Shown here: positions 1 through 7,388 of the stretch, in pieces
How positions within the stretch are numbered: position 1 is the stretch's first letter
How the letters are laid out: the number at the start of each line of letters is the position of its first letter
Assembly (NCBI RefSeq): GCF_030161375.1
Contig: NZ_BSSQ01000016.1
Coordinates: 124,001 to 188,000, forward strand
Reading direction: 5' to 3'
DNA length: 64,000 bases
DNA from: Paenibacillus glycanilyticus
GTDB taxonomy: Bacteria > Bacillota > Bacilli > Paenibacillales > Paenibacillaceae
Program-made: the position numbers and the translations under genes
The notes under the pieces: generated by a model
What the model was told of the DNA's origin: nothing
Databases searched by the model: none
Seen by the model: the letters and a program-made list of their open reading frames with translations, nothing else

Positions 1-2
1 AG

Positions 3-2558
3 CAACTGGCAGGCGTCAGCTCTGTTGAACTGACGGGGACAAGCTCCGAAACGCTTGGCATTGTAGTTGATAAGAACAAAGCGCAAGAACGCGGTATTAC
101 GCTAAGCGCGATCCAATCCGCGTTGGAAGATAATAATTACGCGCTTCCGCTTGGATCGGTCATGAAGGATAACACGATGATTCCGATTCGCTTGAACGGT
201 CAAGTCACGGCGCGGGAGCAGTTGGAGCATTTGCGAATAAATCCTGCCCAGATGGGCGACGGGGGCAATGGAACGCCGGTTCTGCTGTCCGAAATCGCGA
301 CGATTGCGGAGGAGACGAAGCAGGATCAAATCGCTCGCTTTAACGACGATCCAAGCCTCATTCTGAGCGTAGTTAACGCGCAAGACGCCAACACGGCCGA
401 TGTATCGGACCTAGTCAAAGAGACATTGGCCAGCTATGAGTCGCAAGGCATTGAATTCCACATCATTCAAGATCAAGGCGAAGAAATCAAGGAGTCGGTG
501 TCCGGACTCGTCCGCGAAGGACTATATGGCACGTTGTTCTGCGTGCTTATCATTTTCTTATTCTTACGCAATGTCCGGGCAACGATCATTTCGATCGTGT
601 CGCTACCGATTTCGATTTTTGCCACGATTGCCATCATGAATCAAATGGGCTATACGCTTAACATCATGACGCTGGGCGGCATCGCCGTTTCCATCGGACG
701 GATCGTGGACGACAGTATCGTCGTGATCGAGAATATTTACAGGTGGAAGCAAGAGAAAGGCGAGGAGCTGTCAGGAAAAGAACTAGCGTATAAGGCGACG
801 AAAGAGGTCATCAGCGCGGTTGGTTCTTCCACGGTAGCGATGGTGGTCGTGTTTGCGCCGCTTGCATTCGTCAGTGGCATTCTGGGAGAGTTTTTCCGTC
901 CGTTCTCGCTTGCGGTCGTCATCTCGATCCTAACCTCCCTGCTCGTTGCCATGATGCTAATTCCCGTGCTTGGCAGCAAGTTCTTCAAGCAAGTGAAGCC
1001 GCACAAAGAGGAAAGCCGGCTTGCGAATGCGTTCGAGAAAGTCGTTCGGGGGGCTCTTAAGCGCAAAATAACGGTCATCGCGTTATCGATTGCCCTTCTG
1101 ATCGGATCGTTATGTTTGATCCCGGCACTAGGCGTCGGTTTCCTACCCGCCGGTTCCGTTCCGAAGGCATCCGTCTCGCTTTCGCTGCCGCCTACTAGCA
1201 GTTTGGAATCGACGGACAAGCTGGCCGGCAAGGTCGAGGCATATTTGAAAAGCCAGACCGGCATCGTGCGTTATGACGTGACGATTGGCTTAGGGGATAA
1301 TGAGTTTGCCGCGACGAACGATGCCACGAGGGCGACCATCAATACGGAGTTTGCCAAAGGAACGGATATGTTGCCTTTGATCGACCGGATGAGCACCGAG
1401 CTTCAAAAAATCGCTTCGGCCGATGTACCGGGCACGCTCGTGGAGGTAAAGGCGGCTGAAGGGGACGGCCCGCCGTCCGGCGATACGATTGATGTAAGCC
1501 TATATGCGCAGGATCCCGTAAAGCTGGCGCAAGCCGCCAAGCAGATCGAGGATTTGATGAAGGCAAAGACGGATATAAAGAGCGTCTCCAACAATATGAA
1601 CGAGACAACGCCCAAGTGGGTGCTGACGCTTAATCAGAAGGGCATCGACGCGGGTGTCAGTCCGATGGCCATTATGCAGCTTGCCGGTGAGCAGCTGCGC
1701 CCGATTGACGCTGGCACGTACACGATCGACAACAAGACGCAAGCCGTGATGCTTTCGTACGGGCAGCAGATCACCTCGGAGGCCGAGCTTGCAAACGTAC
1801 AAATTCCGACCGATAGGGGAATGATGCCGCTTGGAACGTTTGCCGACATTGAGGAGCAGAACGCATGGATCCAAGTGAACCATGATAACGGCAAGATGTA
1901 CGCAAAGGTTAGCGGGAAAACGAAAAATCCGGATGACGTGTCTGCAGTGACCAAGCAGGTACAGAAGGATATGGATAGCTTGACGCTGCCGGAAGGAGTT
2001 GTTGTCAAAACCGGCGGTGGCATGGATATGATCACCGATGGCTTCATCAGCCTTGGCATCGCGATGGCCGTTGCCGTAGGGCTCGTATTCCTTGTCATGA
2101 GCATGACATTCAGCGGGTTGATTACGCCGCTTATCATCATGTGCTCGCTCATCTTTATTCCGGTCGGATCGCTTGGCGGCTTGCTGATTACGGGGCAAGC
2201 GCTGACGATGAGCAGCATGATCGGCATGCTGATGCTTGTAGGCATCGTCGTAACGAACGCTATCGTATTGCTCGATCGAGTAGAGAAGAATCGCAAGTCC
2301 GGCATGGAACTGCGCGAAGCTATCGTTGAGGCGTCCAAGACGCGTCTGCGCCCGATTCTGATGACGGCGTTCGCCACGATGCTGGCGCTCCTTCCGCTTG
2401 CGTTATCGGGTTCGACAACCAACCTGATCTCCGGGGGGCTGGCGATTACGGTGATCGGCGGGTTGTTTACCTCCACGCTGCTTACGCTGGTCGTTATGCC
2501 GGTTATCTATGAACTGGCTTGGCGCAAGCGCAAAGTAAAGCCGGAAGAGACGTTCTAA
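3..2558 (+). CDS. RND-family efflux transporter, 5'-truncated by the window edge
   Basis: The reading frame is open from the first bases and ends at TAA 2556-2558, giving 851 visible residues; full-length HAE1/AcrB-type RND pumps have about 1030-1060, so roughly the first 180-200 residues are missing. Visible parts are the end of the first periplasmic-type loop, a block of membrane helices (first one near visible residues 175-190), the helix-4 motif GRIVDDSIVVIENIYR with the paired aspartates (visible residues 236-237) that carry protons in AcrB, a second large loop, and a second block of helices near the C terminus. Gram-positive relatives such as SwrC/YerP export surfactants, antibiotics or fatty acids using the proton gradient. 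The substrate cannot be read from the sequence. An intrinsic terminator follows 19 bases after the stop. Confidence 0.95.
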   Translation, partial: QLAGVSSVELTGTSSETLGIVVDKNKAQERGITLSAIQSALEDNNYALPLGSVMKDNTMIPIRLNGQVTAREQLEHLRINPAQMGDGGNGTPVLLSEIATIAEETKQDQIARFNDDPSLILSVVNAQDANTADVSDLVKETLASYESQGIEFHIIQDQGEEIKESVSGLVREGLYGTLFCVLIIFLFLRNVRATIISIVSLPISIFATIAIMNQMGYTLNIMTLGGIAVSIGRIVDDSIVVIENIYRWKQEKGEELSGKELAYKATKEVISAVGSSTVAMVVVFAPLAFVSGILGEFFRPFSLAVVISILTSLLVAMMLIPVLGSKFFKQVKPHKEESRLANAFEKVVRGALKRKITVIALSIALLIGSLCLIPALGVGFLPAGSVPKASVSLSLPPTSSLESTDKLAGKVEAYLKSQTGIVRYDVTIGLGDNEFAATNDATRATINTEFAKGTDMLPLIDRMSTELQKIASADVPGTLVEVKAAEGDGPPSGDTIDVSLYAQDPVKLAQAAKQIEDLMKAKTDIKSVSNNMNETTPKWVLTLNQKGIDAGVSPMAIMQLAGEQLRPIDAGTYTIDNKTQAVMLSYGQQITSEAELANVQIPTDRGMMPLGTFADIEEQNAWIQVNHDNGKMYAKVSGKTKNPDDVSAVTKQVQKDMDSLTLPEGVVVKTGGGMDMITDGFISLGIAMAVAVGLVFLVMSMTFSGLITPLIIMCSLIFIPVGSLGGLLITGQALTMSSMIGMLMLVGIVVTNAIVLLDRVEKNRKSGMELREAIVEASKTRLRPILMTAFATMLALLPLALSGSTTNLISGGLAITVIGGLFTSTLLTLVVMPVIYELAWRKRKVKPEETF

Positions 2559-2576
2559 TGAATTGAAAGGATAGAC

Positions 2577-2611
2577 AAGAAGAGTGCCGATCGATGGTCG
2601 GTACTCTTCTT
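2577..2611 (+). terminator. Intrinsic terminator of the RND gene
   Basis: A 14-bp stem (AAGAAGAGTGCCGA pairing with TCGGTACTCTTCTT, one G-T pair) with a 7-base loop, followed by a T-rich stretch. Confidence 0.85.
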
Positions 2612-2685
2612 CGTTTGTTCGACAATTTTCTATGAGAGAAACCTAATCTATCTTAGGACTATGGCATGATGCTCGCTAACACTTG

Positions 2686-2705
2686 GTATGTCAAAGTAAT
2701 ACCAT
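2686..2705 (+). promoter_or_regulatory. Two iteron-like units upstream of the actin-like gene
   Basis: GTATGTCAAA followed directly by GTAATACCAT. Both resemble the 10-bp units of the array at 4335-4475: GTAATACC is identical to the start of the unit at 4365, and the two units are contiguous at the same 10-bp period. They lie 35 bases before the ATG at 2740, where a partition adaptor could bind to autoregulate the operon. Function is inference. Confidence 0.4.
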
Positions 2706-2739
2706 GGCACACAAAACCTATTGTTAGGAGGATGCAGGA

Positions 2740-3936
2740 ATGAACTATCACTTCTTTGTAGGTAATGACAATGGCAATAGCGAGCATGATTTGATGATTG
2801 ACGGTAGATTGGTTCAGCAGCCCAACGTGAATTGTAGAGTGGACGAGCTTCCATGGCGGGAGGAACAAGCGCCGGAGGGCTTCATTAAGAACTTGCAGGA
2901 CCAGCTGGTTGTGACGATCGACTCCCCGTCCGCGCAGCCGGGTATGTATTATATAGGGAAGTTTGCGCTCGAGAGCGGCGAGATCATTGATAATATTCAG
3001 ATCGGGATCGACTCCAAGAGCGAGATGGATTTGCCGGTCGTGAACACATTGGCGCAAATTGCCGCGGTAGCGGTACAAAAAGCCTATGAAGAGGAAAAAC
3101 AGATTCCGGCACAACTCGACATCGAAGTGGATATGGCGACAGCATTGCCGGTTACGCAGCATACGGATGAGACTTCCGCGAAGTTCGAGAAGCGGTTCAC
3201 TTCCGGAAGGCATCATGTGACGGTCCACCTTGGCATTCTGCGGGTATCGGTCAACATCGTGTTTCCTTTCGTGAAGGTTGTTCCGGAAGCGACGCCCGTT
3301 ATTTTTACATTGCAAAAAGATGCTGCGGGCAATTGGCGGGAAGGCGAGATTTTCAACGAATTTGCCGCCTCTTACGGGATGGAGAAAAAATTCAACGGCA
3401 GCTTCTTCAAAGATAAACGGATTCTTCATGTCGATATTGGTGACGGATCGACGGAATATCCGATCACGGAAGGCAACCGGTTCTTGCGGCAATTCGTGCA
3501 TGGCAGCCATCATGGAGCGGGTTACGCGATTGAGGAGGCGCTGCAGGAGTTCAACCGCCTGATCCATCTGCCCGACAGTCCGAGACAATTCTTCAGCGAC
3601 GTGCTGAAGAACCCGAAACACAAGTACCATGCGAGGGCGCTTAAGACGCTTCGGCGGCCGCTGGAAAGCCAGGTGAAGCAGATCGTCCAACATGTGAAGA
3701 AGCAGCTGACCAAAGCGCGCAACGAGATTGATTTGGTGTGCGTGTACGGCGGCGGCAGCATTCTCATGCAGACGATTCTATACCCTTATCTAAGAGAGTT
3801 ATGCGACGTGCGCGAAATCAAGCTGTTCTATATTCCGGCCGAATTCGCCGTGGAGCTGAACGCGACGGGACTGGATGCTTTTGTACGCGGCAAAATCTTT
3901 GAGGCGCTCAAAAACAAAGCGGAGCAGCCCGCGTAA
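2740..3936 (+). CDS. ParM/Alp-type actin-like ATPase
   Basis: 398 residues, from an ATG preceded by TAGGAGG. The sequence carries the three nucleotide-binding signatures of the actin fold: a phosphate-1 loop GNDNGNSEHD at residues 8-17, a phosphate-2 loop VDIGDGSTEY near 231-240, and an adenosine motif YGGGS near 336-340. Layout and length match bacterial actin-like proteins of the ParM/StbA/Alp group, which polymerise with ATP and push DNA apart when captured by a ParR-type adaptor bound to a centromere. The next gene encodes a ParR-like protein, and an iteron array follows it, so gene order is ParM, ParR, centromere, as in alfAB-type cassettes. What makes the case unusual is the apparently chromosomal setting. 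Polymerisation and DNA-segregation roles are inferred from family and context. Confidence 0.85.
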   Translation: MNYHFFVGNDNGNSEHDLMIDGRLVQQPNVNCRVDELPWREEQAPEGFIKNLQDQLVVTIDSPSAQPGMYYIGKFALESGEIIDNIQIGIDSKSEMDLPVVNTLAQIAAVAVQKAYEEEKQIPAQLDIEVDMATALPVTQHTDETSAKFEKRFTSGRHHVTVHLGILRVSVNIVFPFVKVVPEATPVIFTLQKDAAGNWREGEIFNEFAASYGMEKKFNGSFFKDKRILHVDIGDGSTEYPITEGNRFLRQFVHGSHHGAGYAIEEALQEFNRLIHLPDSPRQFFSDVLKNPKHKYHARALKTLRRPLESQVKQIVQHVKKQLTKARNEIDLVCVYGGGSILMQTILYPYLRELCDVREIKLFYIPAEFAVELNATGLDAFVRGKIFEALKNKAEQPA

Positions 3937-3956
3937 TTTAACGGAGCAAGCAGGTG

Positions 3957-4325
3957 ATGGCGATGGCAATGAAGAAGACCAAGATGGCGGGCGACAATAT
4001 TAGCCTGAAGACGAAGAAAAACGAAGATCCGCTTGTCATGGCATGGCTGAATGCGCAAACGAACCTGATGGACTCCCTTCGTTATCTTATGGAGAACGAA
4101 ATCATGCAGAATGGCGTCCGAAATTTGCAAATGTTTATTCCGATGGAGCGGGCTGGCGCTCTAAGACAAGAACCGCTGATCCATCAGCAAGTTGCGGCCG
4201 CGATAGAGGCGGATGACGGGCATCCGGTTGAAGTTGCAAGCGCTGTCGTCCATGTGGTCCATGAGCAAGAAGAGGAACTTCCGCAAGAGGAAATTGACGA
4301 TGAGGATATCGAAGCGTGGAGCTAG
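3957..4325 (+). CDS. ParR-like DNA-binding adaptor
   Basis: 122 residues, starting at ATG 3957 (GGAG 12-15 bases upstream); GTG 3954 and ATG 3963 are alternatives. It begins 20 bases after the actin-like gene. Residues about 25-65 (DPLVMAWLNAQTNLMDSLRY followed by LMENEIMQNGVRNLQMFIP) have the pattern of ribbon-helix-helix ParR adaptors from Bacillus-type plasmids: a WL-x-Q-T-N-L-x-D-S-(I/L)-RYL core, then an E-I-x-x-N-G-x-R-(D/N)-L-Q helix. The C-terminal third is acidic (runs of Glu and Asp) and probably flexible; in ParR proteins the C-terminal tail touches the filament end. Expected role: binds the 10-bp repeats downstream (and perhaps upstream) and couples them to the actin-like filament. 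Assignment rests on pattern recognition plus position. Confidence 0.7.
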   Translation: MAMAMKKTKMAGDNISLKTKKNEDPLVMAWLNAQTNLMDSLRYLMENEIMQNGVRNLQMFIPMERAGALRQEPLIHQQVAAAIEADDGHPVEVASAVVHVVHEQEEELPQEEIDDEDIEAWS

Positions 4326-4334
4326 TTGGACAAG

Positions 4335-4475
4335 GCGTTGCCTGGTATGACTAAGTATGACCGAGTAATACCGAATGAGACTCAGGCGCTACCGGGTATT
4401 ACCTAGAATCACCAAGCATCACTAAGTATTACTGAGTATTACTATGTATTACCGGGTAATGCGAAGCGTTACAGG
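4335..4475 (+). repeat. Array of about 14 degenerate 10-bp iterons, candidate centromere (parC-like)
   Basis: Directly after the ParR-like gene, 10-bp units run head to tail with consensus about GTATTACYRA. Examples: GTATGACTAA (4345), GTATGACCGA (4355), GTAATACCGA (4365), GTATTACCTA (4396), GCATCACTAA (4416), GTATTACTGA (4426), GTATTACTAT (4436), GTATTACCGG (4446), GCGTTACAGG (4466). The period is 10 bp throughout except one 11-bp step near 4385-4395. A 10-bp period puts every unit on nearly the same face of the helix, as expected for cooperative binding of ParR dimers. No open reading frame of note crosses it. The repeat is seen directly; the centromere role is inferred from position. Confidence 0.8.
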
Positions 4476-4508
4476 GGCATGTAAACCATAGAGACGAGGG
4501 ATACGGGC

Positions 4509-5312
4509 ATGTTGGAAGTGAAGGTCATGACATTTAATCTTCGTTATCCGGAAATCAATGACGGACCTAATTATTGGCCGGAGCGAATCGAGCGGGCGAC
4601 CGCCGTCATCAACAAACATCAACCTATGCTAATCGGCACGCAAGAAGGTTATCACTCGATGCTCAAAGATTTGGAGCCCCGCCTGAATGAATATGATTGG
4701 GTTGGACAAGGCCGGTTCGGCGAACATGAGAATGAGCATAATGCGATCTTTTTTAACCGCGACGAACTGGCCATGGAAGAAAGCGGACAGTTCTGGCTAT
4801 CGGAAACGCCGGATGTGGAAGCTTCGGTTAGCTGGGAGAGCTCGTTTCCGAGAATCTGTACGTGGACGCGGTTCCGTCACCGCGAATCCGGTCAATCTTT
4901 CTATCTCTACAATACCCATTTGGACCATCATAGCCAGGAAGCGAAAGACCGCGGAATTCAGGTTGTCGAGGAACGTATAGCAAGGCAACGCGCCGTGGAT
5001 GGACTTCCGGCGTTGCTCACCGGGGACTTCAACTCTTATCCGGATGAAAGGCCGATCCAATTCTTGCGCGGCGAGATCGGGATTAACGGGAAGGAAAGCG
5101 GTTTGAATTTGACGGATGCTTACTTGCCGATCAATGGTGCCCCGGGTTCAACGTTCCATGAATTTAAAGGCGGGGATACCGGAGAACCAATCGATTATAT
5201 CTTTGCCACGGATGAATTCGAAGTGCTGTCGGTGGAGGTCGACCGCTGCCGGATAGACGGAGGATATCCTTCGGACCATTATCCGGTCGTGGCGACAACG
5301 AGACTGGGATAA
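4509..5312 (+). CDS. Endonuclease/exonuclease/phosphatase family protein
   Basis: 267 residues, ATG after a GACGAGGG site. The fold's metal and catalytic motifs are present in order: N-terminal TFNLRY, GTQEG (metal-binding Glu), NTHLDHHS (catalytic His), GDFNSYP (Asp and Asn), DYIF, and C-terminal SDHYPV with the general-base Asp-His pair. There is no signal peptide, so it is probably cytoplasmic. The family includes exonuclease III, sphingomyelinases and phosphodiesterases; this form is widespread in Paenibacillus and Bacillus without a firmly known substrate. It is transcribed away from the iteron array and ends at a terminator shared with the convergent alcohol dehydrogenase gene. It does not look functionally linked to the ParMR pair. 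Confidence 0.85.
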   Translation: MLEVKVMTFNLRYPEINDGPNYWPERIERATAVINKHQPMLIGTQEGYHSMLKDLEPRLNEYDWVGQGRFGEHENEHNAIFFNRDELAMEESGQFWLSETPDVEASVSWESSFPRICTWTRFRHRESGQSFYLYNTHLDHHSQEAKDRGIQVVEERIARQRAVDGLPALLTGDFNSYPDERPIQFLRGEIGINGKESGLNLTDAYLPINGAPGSTFHEFKGGDTGEPIDYIFATDEFEVLSVEVDRCRIDGGYPSDHYPVVATTRLG

Positions 5313-5339
5313 ACACTGAAGAGACGTTCAAGCATGAAG

Positions 5340-5370
5340 AAACCCGGATGGCATAACGCCATCCGGGTTT
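5340..5370. terminator. Bidirectional intrinsic terminator
   Basis: A 13-bp perfect stem (AAACCCGGATGGC with GCCATCCGGGTTT), 5-base loop and T-run, between the convergent genes ending at 5312 and 5380. Confidence 0.9.
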
Positions 5371-5379
5371 TTGCGTGAA

Positions 5380-6465
5380 TTAGTTCATTTTCAAGATCGG
5401 TTTAATGACTTCGCCGGATTTGGATGCGGCAAACGCATCGTTAATTTGATCGAACTCGAAGTATTTCACCAGCTTATCGAACGGGAATTGTCCGTTCTTA
5501 TAATAAGAGATTAGCTTAGGAATAAAAGTATGGGGAACGGAATCGCCCTCCGTAACGCCCATGATTTTTCGTCCGAAGCCCGTAATCTCCATGAACGGAA
5601 CCTCAATATTTGCCATCGCGGCCAAACTTACCATTTCGCCCATCTGAGCCAGCGAGCGAATGGCCTGGAGTACGACAGGGCCAACGCCGGTCGTCTCTAC
5701 GACATAATTCACGCCAACGCCCGTAATCTTCATCAATTCTTCTTGGGCATTTGCTTCTTTGCCGTTAATGACATGCGTTGCGCCTAACTCCCGCGCCAGC
5801 TTCAAACGCTGTTCGTGCACATCCACTACGATAATTTTCTCGCAGCCCGCGATTTTGGCGGCCATAACCGCGCTTAAACCAACGCCTCCCGCGCCAAACA
5901 CGGCAATGCTTGATCCAAACGCCGGCTTCAGCACGTTAAGCACAGAGCCTGCGCCCGTTTGAATGCCGCAGCCTAACGGTCCGAGCAGAGCAAGCTCAAC
6001 CTCCTGGTCGACCTTCACCAAGTTGCGCTCATGGACGATCGCAAATGTGCCAAATGAAGATTGCCCGAAGAAGTTCGAGATTTCGGCACCATGATGGTGA
6101 AGGGGGGAAGTTCCATCCTCCATCTTGCCGCCCATATTAAGGGGCATGAACTGATAGCAGTAAGCGGGATGGCCTTCCTTGCAGTTTTTACACTCTCCGC
6201 AGGAAGCGAAGGACATCACGACATGGTCGCCTTTTGCAAAATGATGAACGTTGTCTCCGACTGCCTCTACAATACCAGAACCTTCATGGCCTAGAACGGC
6301 GGGGAATGGCGTCATACCCGTATCGCGGACTGTAGCATCTGTATGACATACACCCGAAGCAACAATCTTGATAAGGACCTCGCTCGCTTTGGGTGCAGCT
6401 AATTCAATCTCTTCAAGCTCAAACGGCGAACCGATTTCTTTCGTTAATGCAGCTGTGATTTTCAC
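5380..6465 (-). CDS. Zinc-dependent alcohol dehydrogenase (aryl/long-chain MDR type)
   Basis: 361 residues. Catalytic zinc ligands are visible as Cys40 (in VCHTD), His60-Glu61 (GHEGSG) and Cys166 (GCGIQTGAG). The structural zinc site is complete, with Cys89, 92, 95 and 103. The dinucleotide loop is GAGGVG at 191-196, followed by an acidic residue at the end of the next strand (IVVDV), which suggests NAD rather than NADP. The GCGIQTGAGSVLNVLKP segment is typical of the branch that contains aryl-alcohol dehydrogenase (XylB) and geraniol dehydrogenase. It oxidises alcohols to aldehydes or does the reverse. It is divergent from a LuxR-type regulator across about 160 bp, a common arrangement for local control. 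Confidence 0.88.
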   Translation of the reverse strand: MKITAALTKEIGSPFELEEIELAAPKASEVLIKIVASGVCHTDATVRDTGMTPFPAVLGHEGSGIVEAVGDNVHHFAKGDHVVMSFASCGECKNCKEGHPAYCYQFMPLNMGGKMEDGTSPLHHHGAEISNFFGQSSFGTFAIVHERNLVKVDQEVELALLGPLGCGIQTGAGSVLNVLKPAFGSSIAVFGAGGVGLSAVMAAKIAGCEKIIVVDVHEQRLKLARELGATHVINGKEANAQEELMKITGVGVNYVVETTGVGPVVLQAIRSLAQMGEMVSLAAMANIEVPFMEITGFGRKIMGVTEGDSVPHTFIPKLISYYKNGQFPFDKLVKYFEFDQINDAFAASKSGEVIKPILKMN

Positions 6466-6629
6466 TTATTTTGCAACCCCTTTCAACTGATTTATCTCAA
6501 TTATAAGGAGTTTGTCCGTATCCAGACAGTTAGAGAAAAGTATAAATAAGCCCTAATCAAAAGGATAAAATTGATTGTTACCCTATACTTTAGTATAGTT
6601 TTTTCCAGGAATATGAGAGGGGATTGTAC

Positions 6630-7319
6630 ATGGCTGGAGGCTTGGATAAGGAGCTTGCTTATATTCAATCAATGGACTCTGTTAACGAGAAATTATCGGA
6701 ATTGTTGAAGGCGTTCCGCCATCATTTTCCGTGCCAGCTTGTCCATCTGTTTCGGTATTCGATCTTCGATCAGCGAATTGACGGTATATTCACCTGCGAG
6801 CAAGGCGCGATCAAAGCGATCTCGCATTGGCATGATGATGTTCGTACCATTCCCGTTCTATACGATGCTCTTCAACGGAAGCAAGTTGTCTGCCTAGACG
6901 GAGAATCCTTTCAGATTCGTTTATCTTCGAAATATACGCTTAATGAACCTGTGGAAAATATGATCGTTCTGCCGATCGTCGTAAACAACCTTATTATTGC
7001 CTTTATGTGCGCGATTAACATCCATTTCGAATTCAACGATGAGATGGACCGGTATCTCCAGGGCTTTGGCGAGCAGATGAAGCAGCTGCTCCACTTGAAG
7101 CATTCCCCGCCGGGACCGCCGGCCTTTACGTTGAGCGAGAAGGAATTGCGCGTGATGCAATATATTGCAAACGGGTTTACAACCAAGGAGATTGCTCCTC
7201 TCTTGAACATTGCGGAAGCAACGGTTAAATATTTCATTAACAACGTAATGACCAAGACGTCCAGCCGCAATAGGACGGAAGCGGTAGCTAATCTGTACCG
7301 CTCGAACCTCTTGTTGTAA
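6630..7319 (+). CDS. LuxR-type HTH regulator with GAF-like N-terminal half
   Basis: 229 residues from ATG 6630. This start is chosen because GAGAGGGG (6615-6622) sits 7 bases ahead; an in-frame TTG at 6624 is too close to that site. The C-terminal 65 residues form a LuxR/FixJ-type helix-turn-helix: FTLSEKELRVMQYIANGFTT, then KEIAPLLNIAEATVKYFINN. The N-terminal region (about 1-140) has an alternating hydrophobic pattern like a GAF sensor domain, with no receiver-type aspartate pocket seen. It is divergent from the alcohol dehydrogenase and probably regulates it, which is inference. No transmembrane segment is apparent. Confidence 0.8.
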   Translation: MAGGLDKELAYIQSMDSVNEKLSELLKAFRHHFPCQLVHLFRYSIFDQRIDGIFTCEQGAIKAISHWHDDVRTIPVLYDALQRKQVVCLDGESFQIRLSSKYTLNEPVENMIVLPIVVNNLIIAFMCAINIHFEFNDEMDRYLQGFGEQMKQLLHLKHSPPGPPAFTLSEKELRVMQYIANGFTTKEIAPLLNIAEATVKYFINNVMTKTSSRNRTEAVANLYRSNLLL

Positions 7320-7333
7320 CTTGGAGTAAAACA

Positions 7334-7375
7334 AACAATAGCGTTGTCGGGATTACTCCCGGCAACGCTATTGTT
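7334..7375. terminator. Bidirectional intrinsic terminator
   Basis: A 19-bp stem with one G-T pair and a TTAC loop, between the convergent regulator (stop 7319) and catalase (stop 7389). Confidence 0.9.
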
Positions 7376-7388
7376 ATAAGCGCAGCGT

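Noticed and set aside
737..2476. Several long minus-strand open frames opposite the RND gene
   Set aside because: They are shadows of a gene with strong codon bias, lack ribosome sites and show no recognisable domain.
4335..4475. CRISPR-like reading of the 10-bp array
   Set aside because: Units are contiguous, only 10 bp and degenerate, with no spacers and no cas genes.
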